This document shows positions 24,040 to 35,225 of a DNA stretch of 64,000 bases, piece after piece. The translations under genes and the position numbers were made by a program. Source of the DNA: Rhexocercosporidium sp. MPI-PUGE-AT-0058 (Eukaryota; Ascomycota; Leotiomycetes; Helotiales); the NCBI GenBank assembly GCA_020746875.1, contig JAGTJL010000001.1:558001-622000 (forward strand), given 5' to 3'. The notes under the pieces are model-generated. The model was not told where the DNA came from, searched no databases, and was given only the letters and a program-made list of their open reading frames with translations. How positions within the stretch are numbered: the stretch's first letter is position 1; the number at the start of each line of letters is the position of its first letter.

Positions 24040-25470
24040 TAGACCATTAATCTATCTCCACCTCTATAGATCTCTGTTGTGTTCCCAGCGCAAGGGGAAT
24101 CACACTCCACAGTAGCCGATACAGACGCACCCGTGAGTGTATTTCCGAGTGTCGACACTCCCTAAACCATAGTCAGAATCCCCTTCCAACACCACATCTC
24201 GGCAAGATCAACTTACCCACAATACTCAATACCCATGAACTTATACCCCTTCGCAATCACCACACATTTCCCAACAGTTATGCCATTCCAATCCGTAGTA
24301 AACGAACCCAAGCCCCTCGCAGTACTGGAGTCCGTATAACACCCCAGCGACCGAAAAGCCCAACGCCAGGATGGATCACAGCCGGCTCGAAATATACTGT
24401 ATTCTCATAAAGAGACATCATCCCCGTGACTCCAACAGCTCATTCGCATAATGCGTACACGCCATGTCGCATCCAGTTGTGAGTACCGATGTCGTAGCTA
24501 GGGTATTGCCGTGTGACATTCACCGTAGTATTCTAGAGCGGCGTATATGTCGGCGGGGCCTAGTTCAAGTACGCATTTTGAGGTGCTCATATAGGTCCAG
24601 TCCGTGAACCATGTTGGGTACGGAGCGGGCTGTCGTGAAGTCGGTGTAGCAGCCGACGATTTTCCAGCAGTTGACAGCGGGGATCTGGTATAATGTGATT
24701 TTGTAGTCTTTGCTGTTGGGTGTCGGTGCTGTGGCTTCCATCTTTTCCGTGAGACAGAGGTGTCGGGCGCTGGCTTTTGATAGAGGTTCATTCTATTTTA
24801 CTTTCGAAGTTAACAGCTACTAAAGTGAAGCTAGGGCGAAATAGAACCCACGGTACCACAGCTCGCAATCTTATCGTCTAGACATGCATTATTACAGTAC
24901 ATCCATCTTAGATGACGAGACGGCAAATTGCCAATCCTTTCCATATCTATATTCGCCCTCTCTGGACAGAGATACGAACCTATCTCACATGAGCTTTTTT
25001 CTTGAAAAATCCCTCGCAACAGGCTTGTTGGAGACTCAGTGGTAGCCCGCTGAAGTCTGGATGCACTTTTCAACGGTCATCGCGGCCGCAGAATAGACAA
25101 GTTCTAAATCGGAAGAGGAGTTCTCGATGACCAGCATTCACGTAAGATCCCTAGAAACAAAAGCCGGGAGATTAGCTAGCTGCTTGAAATACACCGAACG
25201 ATGCAGTTGTCGTGAAACGAAAGGCAAACGCTTGCAGTTCCCCACGGGCTCCACCTCATCAGGCAGATACGCCACAGCATTGTTGCGATATAGCGTAGTC
25301 CTTGAACCGCCACTACACAACGGGTTGCCATCCCCTGCACAGCCCATGCTGCAATTAAGTATTTGGATCCGCACCAATGACTCCGTTCTAGAGGTATCCA
25401 TAGTAGTACTCACTAATGCTAATAGAGTGAAGATCAGTATCAACATGTGCAAGTTACGAAATGGACGAAC
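24040..25470 (-). pseudogene. Multi-WSC-domain protein relic
   Basis: WSC domains are cysteine-rich, carbohydrate-binding modules of secreted or wall-sensor proteins. Four broken copies can be traced on the minus strand. Near 25290-25460 a hydrophobic start is followed by NCSMGCAGDGNPLCSGGSR. Near 24840-25110 there is MTVEKCIQTSAGYH. Near 24505-24670 there is KIVGCYTDFTTARS and, in another frame, SKCVLELGPADIYAALEYYG. Near 24050-24370 there is SLGCYTDSSTARGLG, then KCVVIAKGYKFMGIEYCG, an intron, and VECDSPCAGNTTEIYRGGDR. Stops and frameshifts separate and cut the copies. It is too degraded to decide whether the original was a galactose-oxidase-like enzyme, a WSC sensor or a plain lectin-like protein. 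Confidence 0.7.
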
Positions 25471-25573
25471 TATGGATTGGAATGGTGATGGAGAGCCACC
25501 GGGAGAAGTAGGATCCCAAATTCTCTCGATCCCAATCTCGATCACGAACACATACAACACACACCATATCAAA

Positions 25574-28506
25574 CTAGACCTTCTTCCCCCTAAAGAAACC
25601 CCCCAACCGTCCCATCAAAGGCCCAAATGCCAACCCCCCACTCCCCTCCACAAGCCCCTCGCGAATCCACCCCGGCAACTTCCCTCTGACCCTCTCCCCC
25701 TCAAACCTCCGATCAATCATGACAATTGCCGCATAATCGTTCTGATGTCTAATAGCCCTGCCCACACTCTGGTTAACAGCGCGCATACAAGCATTCTCAT
25801 AGAACTCCCTCGCTTCTTCCTTGCCCCTCCTAGCCATCTCCTCTTTAGTCAACTTCTCAGCTTCTTTCCCAAGACGCTCAATCGTTGCAGATTCGATATA
25901 CTCCATCTTGGCCTTCCATTCGGCGGAATTTACGTTTGGAAAGGGGAGCCCGACAATGACGACGCAGCGGCCTAGGCCGTCGGAGAAATTAATCCCTTCG
26001 CTCATCTTGCCGCCTACGACGCTGAGGAGGAGGCCACCTTTGCCGGCTGAGATGACGGATGCGTAGGAGGTGAGGATGGTGTCGACTGATGTGTCTTTTG
26101 TTTCTTGGAAGAGGGTTTTCTTGAGGGCGAGGCGGGTGAGGAGGGATTGTTGTTGTGTGTGTTGAGTTGTGGGTGGAGGGACGAATTCCCAGCGTGAAAT
26201 GATGGAGGAGAGAGACGTGTAGCTTGGGAAGAAGACTACGACTCCATCGGGAACGACTGTGCAGATGTTCAGTAAAGCCCTCCCTAGGTCATCGATCATT
26301 TCGTTGTTCGCTCTGTTCTTGAATGTGAAATCAAAAGTTTGTCCGCTGGGGCCCTTACTCAGGTTCCAAGCTAGGAGGTTTTCTTTTGGGATAACGTGGC
26401 CGCAGGAGAGGGTTGTGATGCTGGATTGAGGGAGGTACGGGAAGAGGTGTGAGGTGTAGTCGCTCATGGGGGACATGGTTCCGCCTGCGAGGATGACGGC
26501 GCGGGCTGAGGAGACGAGGCTTTCAAAATGGGGTGATGGATCAAGGAGGTGGTAATTCAGGGCTACGAGGTCTGGGCTTGTGGAGGTTGGAGAAAGGGTG
26601 TATAAGAGGCGACCTTCTTTGGAGGGGTGCGTCAAGGCGGAAAGGAGGGACGAGATGTGGTGCAAGACTGGGGTGGATGTGGATGTGGATGTAGATGAAC
26701 TTTGCTCGGAGGTTTTGCTGAGTGAGGTGCCGGCTTGAGGGATTTGTGTTTCGGTATGGAGGGCGTAGGATTCGACTTTGCGGGCAAGCTTGCTTTCTTG
26801 GAGGTATTTGATTAGTTTGAAGAGGTTGATTTGGTCGACGCCTTTTCCCGAGAGCAAATCCTTGTCAGAGACTTGGCCGTCTGTTTTCTACCCAAAGTTA
26901 GACCTCAATTAGTCCTCTGCGTTGATAATTACTTACCGAAAGACCAATTCTGCTTTCCAGATAACCAGCCAGGGAGTCAATGACTCTCACCACTTGTGCA
27001 ACATACACCCGATTCTTTCCCTTGAGTCGGTTGCGGAACTTCTGCAGGTACACACCTAGCTGCGCTCTCGCTCTCTTCAACTGCCTCAAGCTGACTTCTA
27101 CCCCATGGATACCGGATATGGCATCCATCAAATTATGTGCTTCATCAATGATCACCACATGACCTTTCACGCTGATCCCCAAAGCTTCTCTAGCGCTCTT
27201 CTGCAGAAGTAATGGGTAGGGGAGGGTAACGATCTCAGCAGGCTTGATAGCCGCTCTTGAAGCGTAATAAGGACAAATACCAATATCTTTCCCTAAACCA
27301 CCCATATCCTCGATATCGCGGATGGTAGCCAGGGAATGGTCTCTGAAAGTATTGACTAGAGTCTGATTCTCTTTATTAGGAAGGAAGACACACTTATGTT
27401 CTTTTGGTGTGCTAGTCTGTTGGAGTTCGGAACAGCGCTCGTTGATGGCTGTTAGAGAAGCGAGTTTGTTGACTTTCGGGTTGATGCAGAGATTCTTGCG
27501 GGATCCAAGAGTCAGATGTTTCAAATCTTCTGTGTCGGTGGGCTTGGTGGTCTCGTCTTTGATTGAGGGTGGGAATTTGACTCGTCGGAGTTCGTTGATG
27601 AATTGTGTGAGTTGGGAATGGGTTCGTGAGCAGTAGAAGATCTATGAATGTGAGAGCAGGTCTCGATGATGTCGGGGAACTGACCTTGATCTCGTCCTCT
27701 TCTTCTTCGTTTTCTTCTGTCAAGGCTGCTGGACCCATTCCAATCCTGCTCATCAACTCCAAAGTTTTTGCTGATAGTCCACTGCTAGAGCTTGGCCCAT
27801 TCTGCTCGCGATCACTCTCGTAATCATCCAGTACGAACTGTTCCTCGTCGTCCTCATCAATACCAACCGCAACTTTCCTCCTTTTGACGCTCTGCTCTCC
27901 TTTGAGGTACTTGTCTCGCTGTGCCTTCTCTTTAGCTCGGATCTTGGCAAGTCGGGCTTCCATATCCTCTCGGTTGCGAAGTAGTTCTCGACGTCTTCGT
28001 GCTTTGGCTTGTTCGATCACCCATTCTGGTTCATCTGAGTCTGTACTGACATTAGAAATGTATTAACATCAGTCATCGAGGAGGTCAATACCATTACTCC
28101 AGTTGAGTCCCTCCTCGAATGCTTTGGCCTTGTGATCTCGGAGCCATGTAAGAGCACCGCAGATTAGACTCAGCGATTTTCCCTATGAGAAGGAATGATA
28201 AGTTTTCGGTCTTGCACTTATTGATTCCAGCAGCTGTGAATGAGGTAGGGGATGGTTGGTTCGTAAAATGGAGTCCAGGCACGTGACTTACAGTTCCAGC
28301 TGAAATTCTGTCAGCAATGATCCACCTCGCAGTTAGCAACACTCACTAGGACTTTCCAAAATTCCAACCTTCCCATCCTCAAGCACCTGATAGACAGTCT
28401 CCATGAACGTCTCCTGGATAGCATACGGCGTGAATGGGTGATGGAAACGATCACGTGCCGTCACAAACTTCGCGACACCAGCATCGTCTTCGCTTTCTTG
28501 CGCCAT
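25574..28506 (-). CDS. CHL1: CHL1/DDX11-type Fe-S DNA helicase
   Basis: This is a superfamily 2 XPD-like 5'-3' DNA helicase needed for sister-chromatid cohesion. Six exons, 28347..28506, 28292..28299, 28092..28182, 27685..28040, 26937..27641 and 25574..26887, give 877 residues. Motifs in order: Q-like [11 protein letters not shown]; Walker A SPTGTGKS (residues about 52-59) assembled across three exons; [11 protein letters not shown] (Ia); the iron-sulphur cysteines in NLCINP, ERCSEL, HKCVF and IGICPYY; DEAH box [13 protein letters not shown]; and motif [16 protein letters not shown] charged lysine/arginine-rich insert between Walker A and Ia is normal for CHL1. Exon 2 is only 8 nt. Introns are 47, 109, 51, 43 and 49 nt; the 43-nt one uses a GTCAGT donor. 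The start at 28506 matches family N-termini; an upstream in-frame ATG at 28581 is less likely. Confidence 0.95.
28292..28299 (-). other. 8-nt microexon within the CHL1 Walker A motif
   Basis: The microexon reads ctggaact on the minus strand, between acceptor tttcag and donor gtaagt. It supplies the last two bases of Thr plus Gly-Thr of the P-T-G-T-G-K-S loop. Skipping it shifts the frame and destroys the ATP site. Confidence 0.88.
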
Positions 28507-29727
28507 GATCGCAAAATCTAAAATTAGGATAGGCCTACTCTTCTTATGACCCCTTTCAACTGCCACGAGCGCCACAGTCAAATTCTCGAAGTGTTGTTGG
28601 TTGAAAGTCGCGTCAAGAAGGCTGTGCTGTTGAAAACGCGCTTCACCTCAGTCTTCCTTCGAAACGAACAGCCAATTGTTCGGTAGAGGTCTTGGCGCCA
28701 GCCTCTTTGTCCAGCCTCATTGACATTTATGTTGTCGTCAGCCTCGACTCAACTTGCAGAGCCCGGCGATGAATCGAAGGGTCTGGCGACCGTACTGCAC
28801 AGTCCTGTACAGTCTGCTTAGAATAGTAGGATGAAAAAGTGCTGAATAACCACAATGTGTCTTGCTGGCTTATTGATTTGTCCAACTTCGGTGGCTATTG
28901 CCATCCTCCCGAGGTGTTACATATTCTTATCCCGATGTCTTGCATATGGAAGCTGCTTCATCTCGCACTGTTCGAACCATGGATTTTGGCGTTGCGCCGC
29001 CAGCATGGATAGACAGATTGATTAACTCCCCGTCCAGCCAAGAGCTAAAAAGCTTAGCACATAATCTCGCAGGAGAGAGCATGAACCTTGCTGCAAGTCC
29101 ATGCCGTTTTATGCTGACCTTAATTATGCTTTACCGTGTCGCGTACGCTGGTTGACTGTGGCATTCCGAACTTTCCGATGGCTGTCCACAGAAACCATGA
29201 GTGAGGTTTATTTTAAGACTGCCCTTCCCTTCCCCTGTTTGCCCCTCATGAGAATATCGGTGGTCTAGAATTGCCGATGGTGTTTGTTTCTAGTGTGGTC
29301 AAGGAAGGGGGAAGGGAAATAGAAACGGGGGGAGACGCGTGGAGATGTGGATATCTAATTCGCTTTTTGTCTCGAACCAGTGTTCAGATACGACTGTACG
29401 CGGAAAGGTAGGCTCTTGGAAAAGGGCTCAATCAGGACTTGGATCGCAGCCTCGCTTGGGCTTGTTGAGCTGGCATCCATCCATCATCCATGGCTTGCAG
29501 AGTGGCATGGCATGGCATGGCTTGCTATCGGATGCGCAGGCACAAATATGACATAACTCCCTTGAGCCTTCTCTAGTTTGCTGGCATCCACTTTGAATAA
29601 AAAAGTAATAATAAATTGCCGACGCTCATCTTTCTTCGCCTCGACTGCATTTACAAAAGTTTGCATCCAAATGTAAACAAACACCCTTTTCCGGAAAGCA
29701 AGTTCTGTCTGCCCTCTGCACTACAAG
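28507..29727. promoter_or_regulatory. Divergent intergenic region between CHL1 and the SKT5-like gene
   Basis: About 1.2 kb containing both promoters. A short catggcatggcatgg repeat lies near 29506. No gene seen. Confidence 0.5.
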
Positions 29728-32700
29728 ATGTCGTACGGCTACGCGGATCATGGTCGAAACTCGTACGGCGGCGGCGGCAACGATTATGCGCGGGGCGATC
29801 ATGATTGGAATCAGGGGCAACAGCAGCAGCACCAGCAGCACCAGGGTTATGGCTACAACCAGCACCAGCCTCAAGGGCAAGAACAGCGGTACTGTACGTA
29901 TGAACTGCCCGCCACCCCCCCCTCCTTACATTGCCGCTCTTGCATTCAATCACTTCTTTTCTTTCAACTTGATCTCTTCAGACATTATCCACAGCCCCCT
30001 CCCCAGTAGTCTCGGCGAGTTGCTGAATCTGCTTCTCCCCACCTAATCCACCGACCTTCGTCCATGCGCACAAAGAATCCAGCTTCTTCGCAGCTTCACA
30101 TTGTCTAAAAAACAGCTCTCCTAACATTTGAAATTGGAATAGCGCATCAACAACAGTACGACGAGTACCATTACCAACAAACACAGGCCCAGCAGCCGCA
30201 GTATATCAACATGGGGGACCGTAACTATCTGCAGAAGCCGATGCAGGCGACCTTCTACCCAACCCAGAACGACGACTTCTTTATGCCCGAACTGATCTCC
30301 CCTACGCCCACGAGAATTATGCCCGAAGTACCATCGAACATGCAGGAAGGACTGGCACATCTCGAGCTCGAGGCACGAAACCCCCCAAACCGCATGAGCG
30401 CATCCTCGACCGTCTCCTCTATGCAATCCCCCACCTACCCCGATATGCAGAGCTCGAACAGGACATCTCATAATTCGAGGGCGAGTGGTGGGCCTGGATT
30501 TACTGCGAGCTACGAACATACGAATGCTTCGGCTTACCAGAATATCAATAGAGACTATCAGCAGTATGCCCCTCAGGATTCGCCCAAATTCAGCCCGTTC
30601 CCGAAGCTGCGGAACCCGGGGCAGAATGTTCCGCTCTCGGATGAGGATAAGGAGGAAGTGCTGGAGAGGGCGAGGACTCTGGTCTTGAAATCTACGGATC
30701 CGGAAATGCAGCTGGCTTGGGCACAAGATGCGCTGTCGTGGGTCGAGGTAGCGAGCCAGAGTGCGGTTCGACAACAGCCAGAGGGGCAAACCACAAGATC
30801 TATAACTCCGAAGGTTGAGCATCAACTGCGGGAGGATGCGCTGAACATTGTTCGATTTCTGGCTGACCAATACCACCCCAAGGCGGAATTCATGAAGAGC
30901 ATGTGGCTTGAATTTGGGAAGTTTGGATACAGAATAGACAAGAAAGAGGCGTTTCTGGGATACAAGAGAGCTGCAGAGAAAGGATACGCCAGAGCTGAAT
31001 ACCGGATAGGAATGCAATACGAGAACTCCAACAACTCGGTAAAGGCAGTGGAACATTACCAGAAGGGTGTGGCAATGAGAGATTCTGCGTCAAACTACAG
31101 ATTGGGGATGATGACCTTATTGGGTCAACATGGCACGCCACAGGATTATCGACGTGGGGTGGATTTGGTTCGATTTGCAGCAGATACTGCAGACGAGAAT
31201 GCTCCTCAAGGTGCCTACGTTTACGGAATGCTGCTTGCCAGAGAGTTGCCTAACATCATGGTACCGGAGCAATTTCTGGAGTTCGATTTGAATGATGCCA
31301 AGATGTTCATCGAAAAGGCGGCCTATCTTGGATTTGCAAAAGCTCAACTAAAAATGGCACAGGCTTATGAACTTTGTCAGCTGGGATGCGAATTTGAGCC
31401 AGCTCTCTCTATGCACTACAATGCTCTCGCTGCTCGGCAGGGAGAAGCCGAGGCGGAGATGGCTATCAGTAAATGGTTCCTTTGTGGTTACGAAGGCATC
31501 TTTGACAAGAACGAGGAACTGGCTTTTACATATGCCAAGCGGGCAGCTCAGGCCAAATTACCAACAGCCGAATTCGCTATGGGTTACTTTTACGAGATCG
31601 GCATGTATGTGCAGTGCGACTTGCGGGAATCGGAGATGTGGTATACCAAGGCCTCGGAACACGGCAATAAGGACGCCCTGGGCAGAATTGATAGCATCAA
31701 GAAGAACGGTGCTTTGACGAAGAAGGACCACGAGCAGGTTGCAATTTCGAGGATCAAGTCTCAGTATGGCTCGCAGCGGGGTGCCAGACCGGATCGATTC
31801 AAGCAGAAGCCAGCACCAATGCCGGCAATGCACGAAGAACGGGTGGATATGCCCGAGCCAAGAAATTCTTACAGTTCAGTTGCACCGCTGCGGACTATCA
31901 AAAATGTGCCACCTCCAAGGCCCGTCTCAGCAGCACCATATCCAGAAGATGATATGGCGCATATGGGTAGATACAGCCACGCTCCAAATCAAGGCCTACG
32001 GCCTACTTCCAGCGGTGGCCCTCCAGCGGACAGACCATCTTCTGCATTCGGCATCCGACCTGTAGCTCATGCGAACACAGAGTCTTTTGGTCAAGGTGGC
32101 CTAAGACCAGCTGAACCATCACGGCCTGCCACAAGCATGGGCAACATGCCTTTACCAACTGGAGGCAGGGGTGGTAACCCAGCTGGTGGCCGTGTAGCAT
32201 CTGGGGGATGGGAGCCCCAGATCCCGAATAAATACGCCAATCAAGCACCGACACTTCCACAGGTGGACTTGGGACGTCCTATGAACTTCGACCAAAGCAA
32301 GCTCCAAAAGCCACTTCCACCAAATATGAATAAGCCACAACCCGCTCAACCACAGACGAGTCCAGGCTATCCACCTTATGGAGGACCTACTGCGCAACAA
32401 GCAGTTCCACCAAGACGTGACCCAGCTGCGAACCAGTACGATAGACCTGCACGACTCAGCTCGATACAGTCGGGTCCACCAACGATGTCTGGAGGTAATC
32501 AACCAATGAGTCCACCTGTCATGAGTCCTCATTACAAGCAACCCCAACCCCAGCAACAAAGACCAGATTCTCAAGCTGGCCGTCAATCCCAACGTCCTCC
32601 ACAACATACTATGTCTTCGCAACAGCCCAATTCCAATTCCAGGCCCCTTTCAGCTGCACCATCTACAGCTCCATCAGCGTCTTCGCAAGGATCTCACGGG

Positions 32701-32837
32701 CCTCCCAAGAAAACCGGCCCTAGCACATTCGAGGAAATGGGTATCCCAGCCGGAAAGAACGAGAGCGATTGTGTAAGTTCTCCTATCATTGCTCTCCCTC
32801 TATCCACATCACTAACTCCAAACAGATTGTTATGTAA
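29728..32837 (+). CDS. SKT5: Chitin synthase regulatory factor, SKT5/CHS4-like, Sel1 repeats and CaaX end
   Basis: The protein activates and localises class IV chitin synthase at the plasma membrane and septum. Three exons, 29728..29893, 30143..32772 and 32826..32837, give 935 residues. A Gly/Gln-rich N-terminus (QQQQHQQHQ) and a low-complexity Ser/Asn region precede the conserved core with a run of Sel1-like repeats (FLGYKRAAEKGYARAEYRIG, YEIGMYVQCDLRESEMWYTK and others). A long Pro/Gln-rich tail follows. The final exon encodes only Ile-Val-Met-stop, so the spliced protein ends in Cys-Ile-Val-Met, a CaaX prenylation box known in this family. Retaining intron 2 (53 nt) would replace it with an unrelated 40-residue tail. 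Intron 1 is long (249 nt). Confidence 0.93.
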
Positions 32838-33426
32838 CTCCAATCATCTCTCTAGGGCGGTGGAGTTTTCTTCTCTTCTTCTCCTCACACGGACCTGACT
32901 GGCTAAAGTTTGGATGGGAGATGAATTACATGCAATTGAAATGATGACTTGATGCAGCGAGCATTTGTTGGCGTTTGGTATTGTGTCTCTCTTCTTTAAA
33001 CGCATTTGCATTTTGTGCACGCTTGGGAATGGACGGACTCCTGCATATACACTTCTGAGTAGAATGATACCCCAAAAAAATTGTGTTTCTTCATGTCCTT
33101 CTCTTGAACTCCATCGATCGCGACTTCCATTTTCGTCAAGGTTTGGTCACGGCACGTGATATCGCGTATCAATCGCGCACTTCTCTGCTCCTTCCCAAAG
33201 TGGAACGTGCAGGTTGAAGGCTCCAGGTCATGTTCTCGTTCTGGTAATTCCAGTCTTCACTCTTCGTCTCCAAAATCCCTCCCAATATTTTACAAACTTT
33301 TCCATCTCAACCGTGCACTTACCACGATCATTTCATCAATCACCACCACATCTCTCCTCAACTCAACACGTACCATCTCCAACCGACCTTCCAACCCAAC
33401 TACCCAAGCACCAAGCTATCTTCCCA
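32838..33426. other. Intergenic between the SKT5-like gene and HOP2
   Basis: Contains the 3' UTR of the first and promoter of the second gene. The last 150 bases are CT/CA-rich, as usual before fungal starts. No gene seen. Confidence 0.55.
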
Positions 33427-34524
33427 ATGGCGCCCCGCAAGCCCAAAGCCGACGACGATGCCGCATCAACGACATCCACGGATGTCCCCTCCGTCCTCAA
33501 ACCCAAGACCGAGAAAGCCAAAGTCGAGAAACCACCTAAGAGCGAGAAACCGAAAGTAGCTAAGCCGAAAGCTGGTAAGAAGGAGAAGGAGAAGGTTGAT
33601 GTTGAGGGAGCTAGCGGTGTGAAGGAGAAGAGTAAGGGTGGGAAGAAGGAGAAGGATACTTTGGCTTCGGTTGGGAAGGGTGTTGGTGAAGATGGCGAGG
33701 GGAAGATGGGTGGGAAGGACGGAAAGGAGAAGGTTAAGCCTGTTACGGGTGAGGAGGCTATGGAGCTCATTGCGGCGTACTTGAAGATGCAGAATAGACC
33801 GTATAGCGCTACGGAGGTTAGTTTGAACCTGCATGGCAAGGTATGTCGCTCCTTGCACGCTCTCTCTCTCTCTCTTTCGACGCGTTAGATATACAAAATT
33901 ACAAGTCGCATAAAGGAATGTTTAATCCTAGGTAACATGAACTAATGGAACGCATGCAGGTAACCAAAACCGTGGCCGATAAACTCCTCAAGGAGATGGA
34001 GCAGAACGGTCAAATCAAAGGCAAAGCTTCCAAGAGTGGTACAGGAGGTCAATGGGTCTTCTGGTCCATCCAGGTACGGTGCTTGTCTCAAGGTCCACCA
34101 GATCTCTCTAACTCGACCACAGGATCCCGCAGACTCCGCCTCACCTGAGGAACTCGCCGCCATGGACATCTCGATCACCACTCTCCGCGACTGCCTACCC
34201 ACCCTAAAAGCAAATCTCAAAACTCACACCACCAAACTCAACACCCTCCGCTCCGCACTCACGGCTTTCGAACTTGCTTCCGCCGTCGAGCAAATCCGCG
34301 CCGAGAACCAAGCTAAGAGAGAGAAATTGCGGGGTTTGAAAGAGGGCGTTATGAAGACTGTTACGACGGAGGAGGTGGAGAAAGTAGAGAAGGATTTGAA
34401 GTATTGGGCAGCCAAGAGATTTGCGCGCAAGAAGGCGTTTGAGAATTTGGAGGGAGTGTTGAGGGATGGGATGACTAAGGAGGATATTTGGGAGAAGGCG
34501 GGGATTGAGGAGGATGTTTACTAG
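33427..34524 (+). CDS. HOP2: Homologous-pairing protein 2 (HOP2/PSMC3IP/TBPIP)
   Basis: This meiotic factor works with MND1 to help Dmc1/Rad51 invade the homologous chromosome. Exons 33427..33840, 33960..34073 and 34123..34524 give 309 residues. The winged-helix part (AAYLKMQNRPYSATEVSLNL, then KTVADKLLKEMEQNGQIKGK and GGQWVFWSIQ) is followed by a leucine-rich coiled coil and the C-terminal YWAAKRFARKKAFENLEGVL block. It is about 90 residues longer than typical HOP2 because of a lysine/glutamate-rich, low-complexity N-terminal extension (roughly residues 1-110). No ATG suits a shorter start in the first exon before the winged helix except one close to the domain itself. Meiotic expression is expected from the family, not seen here. 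Confidence 0.93.
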
Positions 34525-35225
34525 GTTGTCTGCGATTTGATTTTGATTGGGTGGGATGTATTGGGGCGGTGACTGATTGTGAATGGTGGCTTATTGGCTT
34601 ATATGTGGATACTTTGTGCTTGAGGGTCTTGCTGTTTACTTGCAGATGAACGGGGACAAAGTTATCTTGCTGAACTATATGCTGAAGTTGTTACCTACCG
34701 ATACCCATTTGCTTACTGACCTAGCTGATGGTTTCGACATGAATGATGCATCTACTTTCCACTCACACCAATCAAACTATCCCATACAGCGTATTTTCTA
34801 CTTCTAGGCGGAATATCTTCTGCTCGATTTTGTTTCATCGAGGCGGGGCGGGTAGTGGAAAGGTCCCAGTGGGGCATCAATATTCAACTTCCAATTCAGT
34901 CGAAAGACTTCCATTAATAACAAGGCTGTAGATCTAGCCTCAGCTTCAAGATGTGTCTGCCCTGCAAGCAGCCTTGCGGCGTTTTCCCGCCAATCATTGA
35001 GGTTTTGCCTGTATCACAGCCAATAACCTGCAGGTCGACTCAGCCGCACCATCATTTGAATGAGAGGATATCTTGCTCTCGCTGGCCTTTCTTTTTACCG
35101 AGCTGTTAGAGACCGTCTCCATGAATGGACTGAGTAGCCCACATTAGACCTATTACTCTGGATTGCCTGAAACGCGAGCATCGATGAGCGTTCCGCACCT
35201 GAGCCGTCGTGTCTAGGTTCATGGC
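34525..35225. other. Intergenic, nothing recognised
   Basis: About 700 bp holding the HOP2 3' UTR and the promoter of the next gene. Short frames only. Confidence 0.5.

Noticed and set aside
25127..25975. 282-codon plus-strand frame
   Set aside because: It overlaps the CHL1 C-terminus and WSC relic on the other strand, is proline-rich without domain signals, and has no splice or start support.
30121..31056. 311-codon open frame on the minus strand
   Set aside because: It lies fully antisense to the Sel1-repeat coding exon of the SKT5-like gene, has no family features, and reflects codon bias of the real gene.
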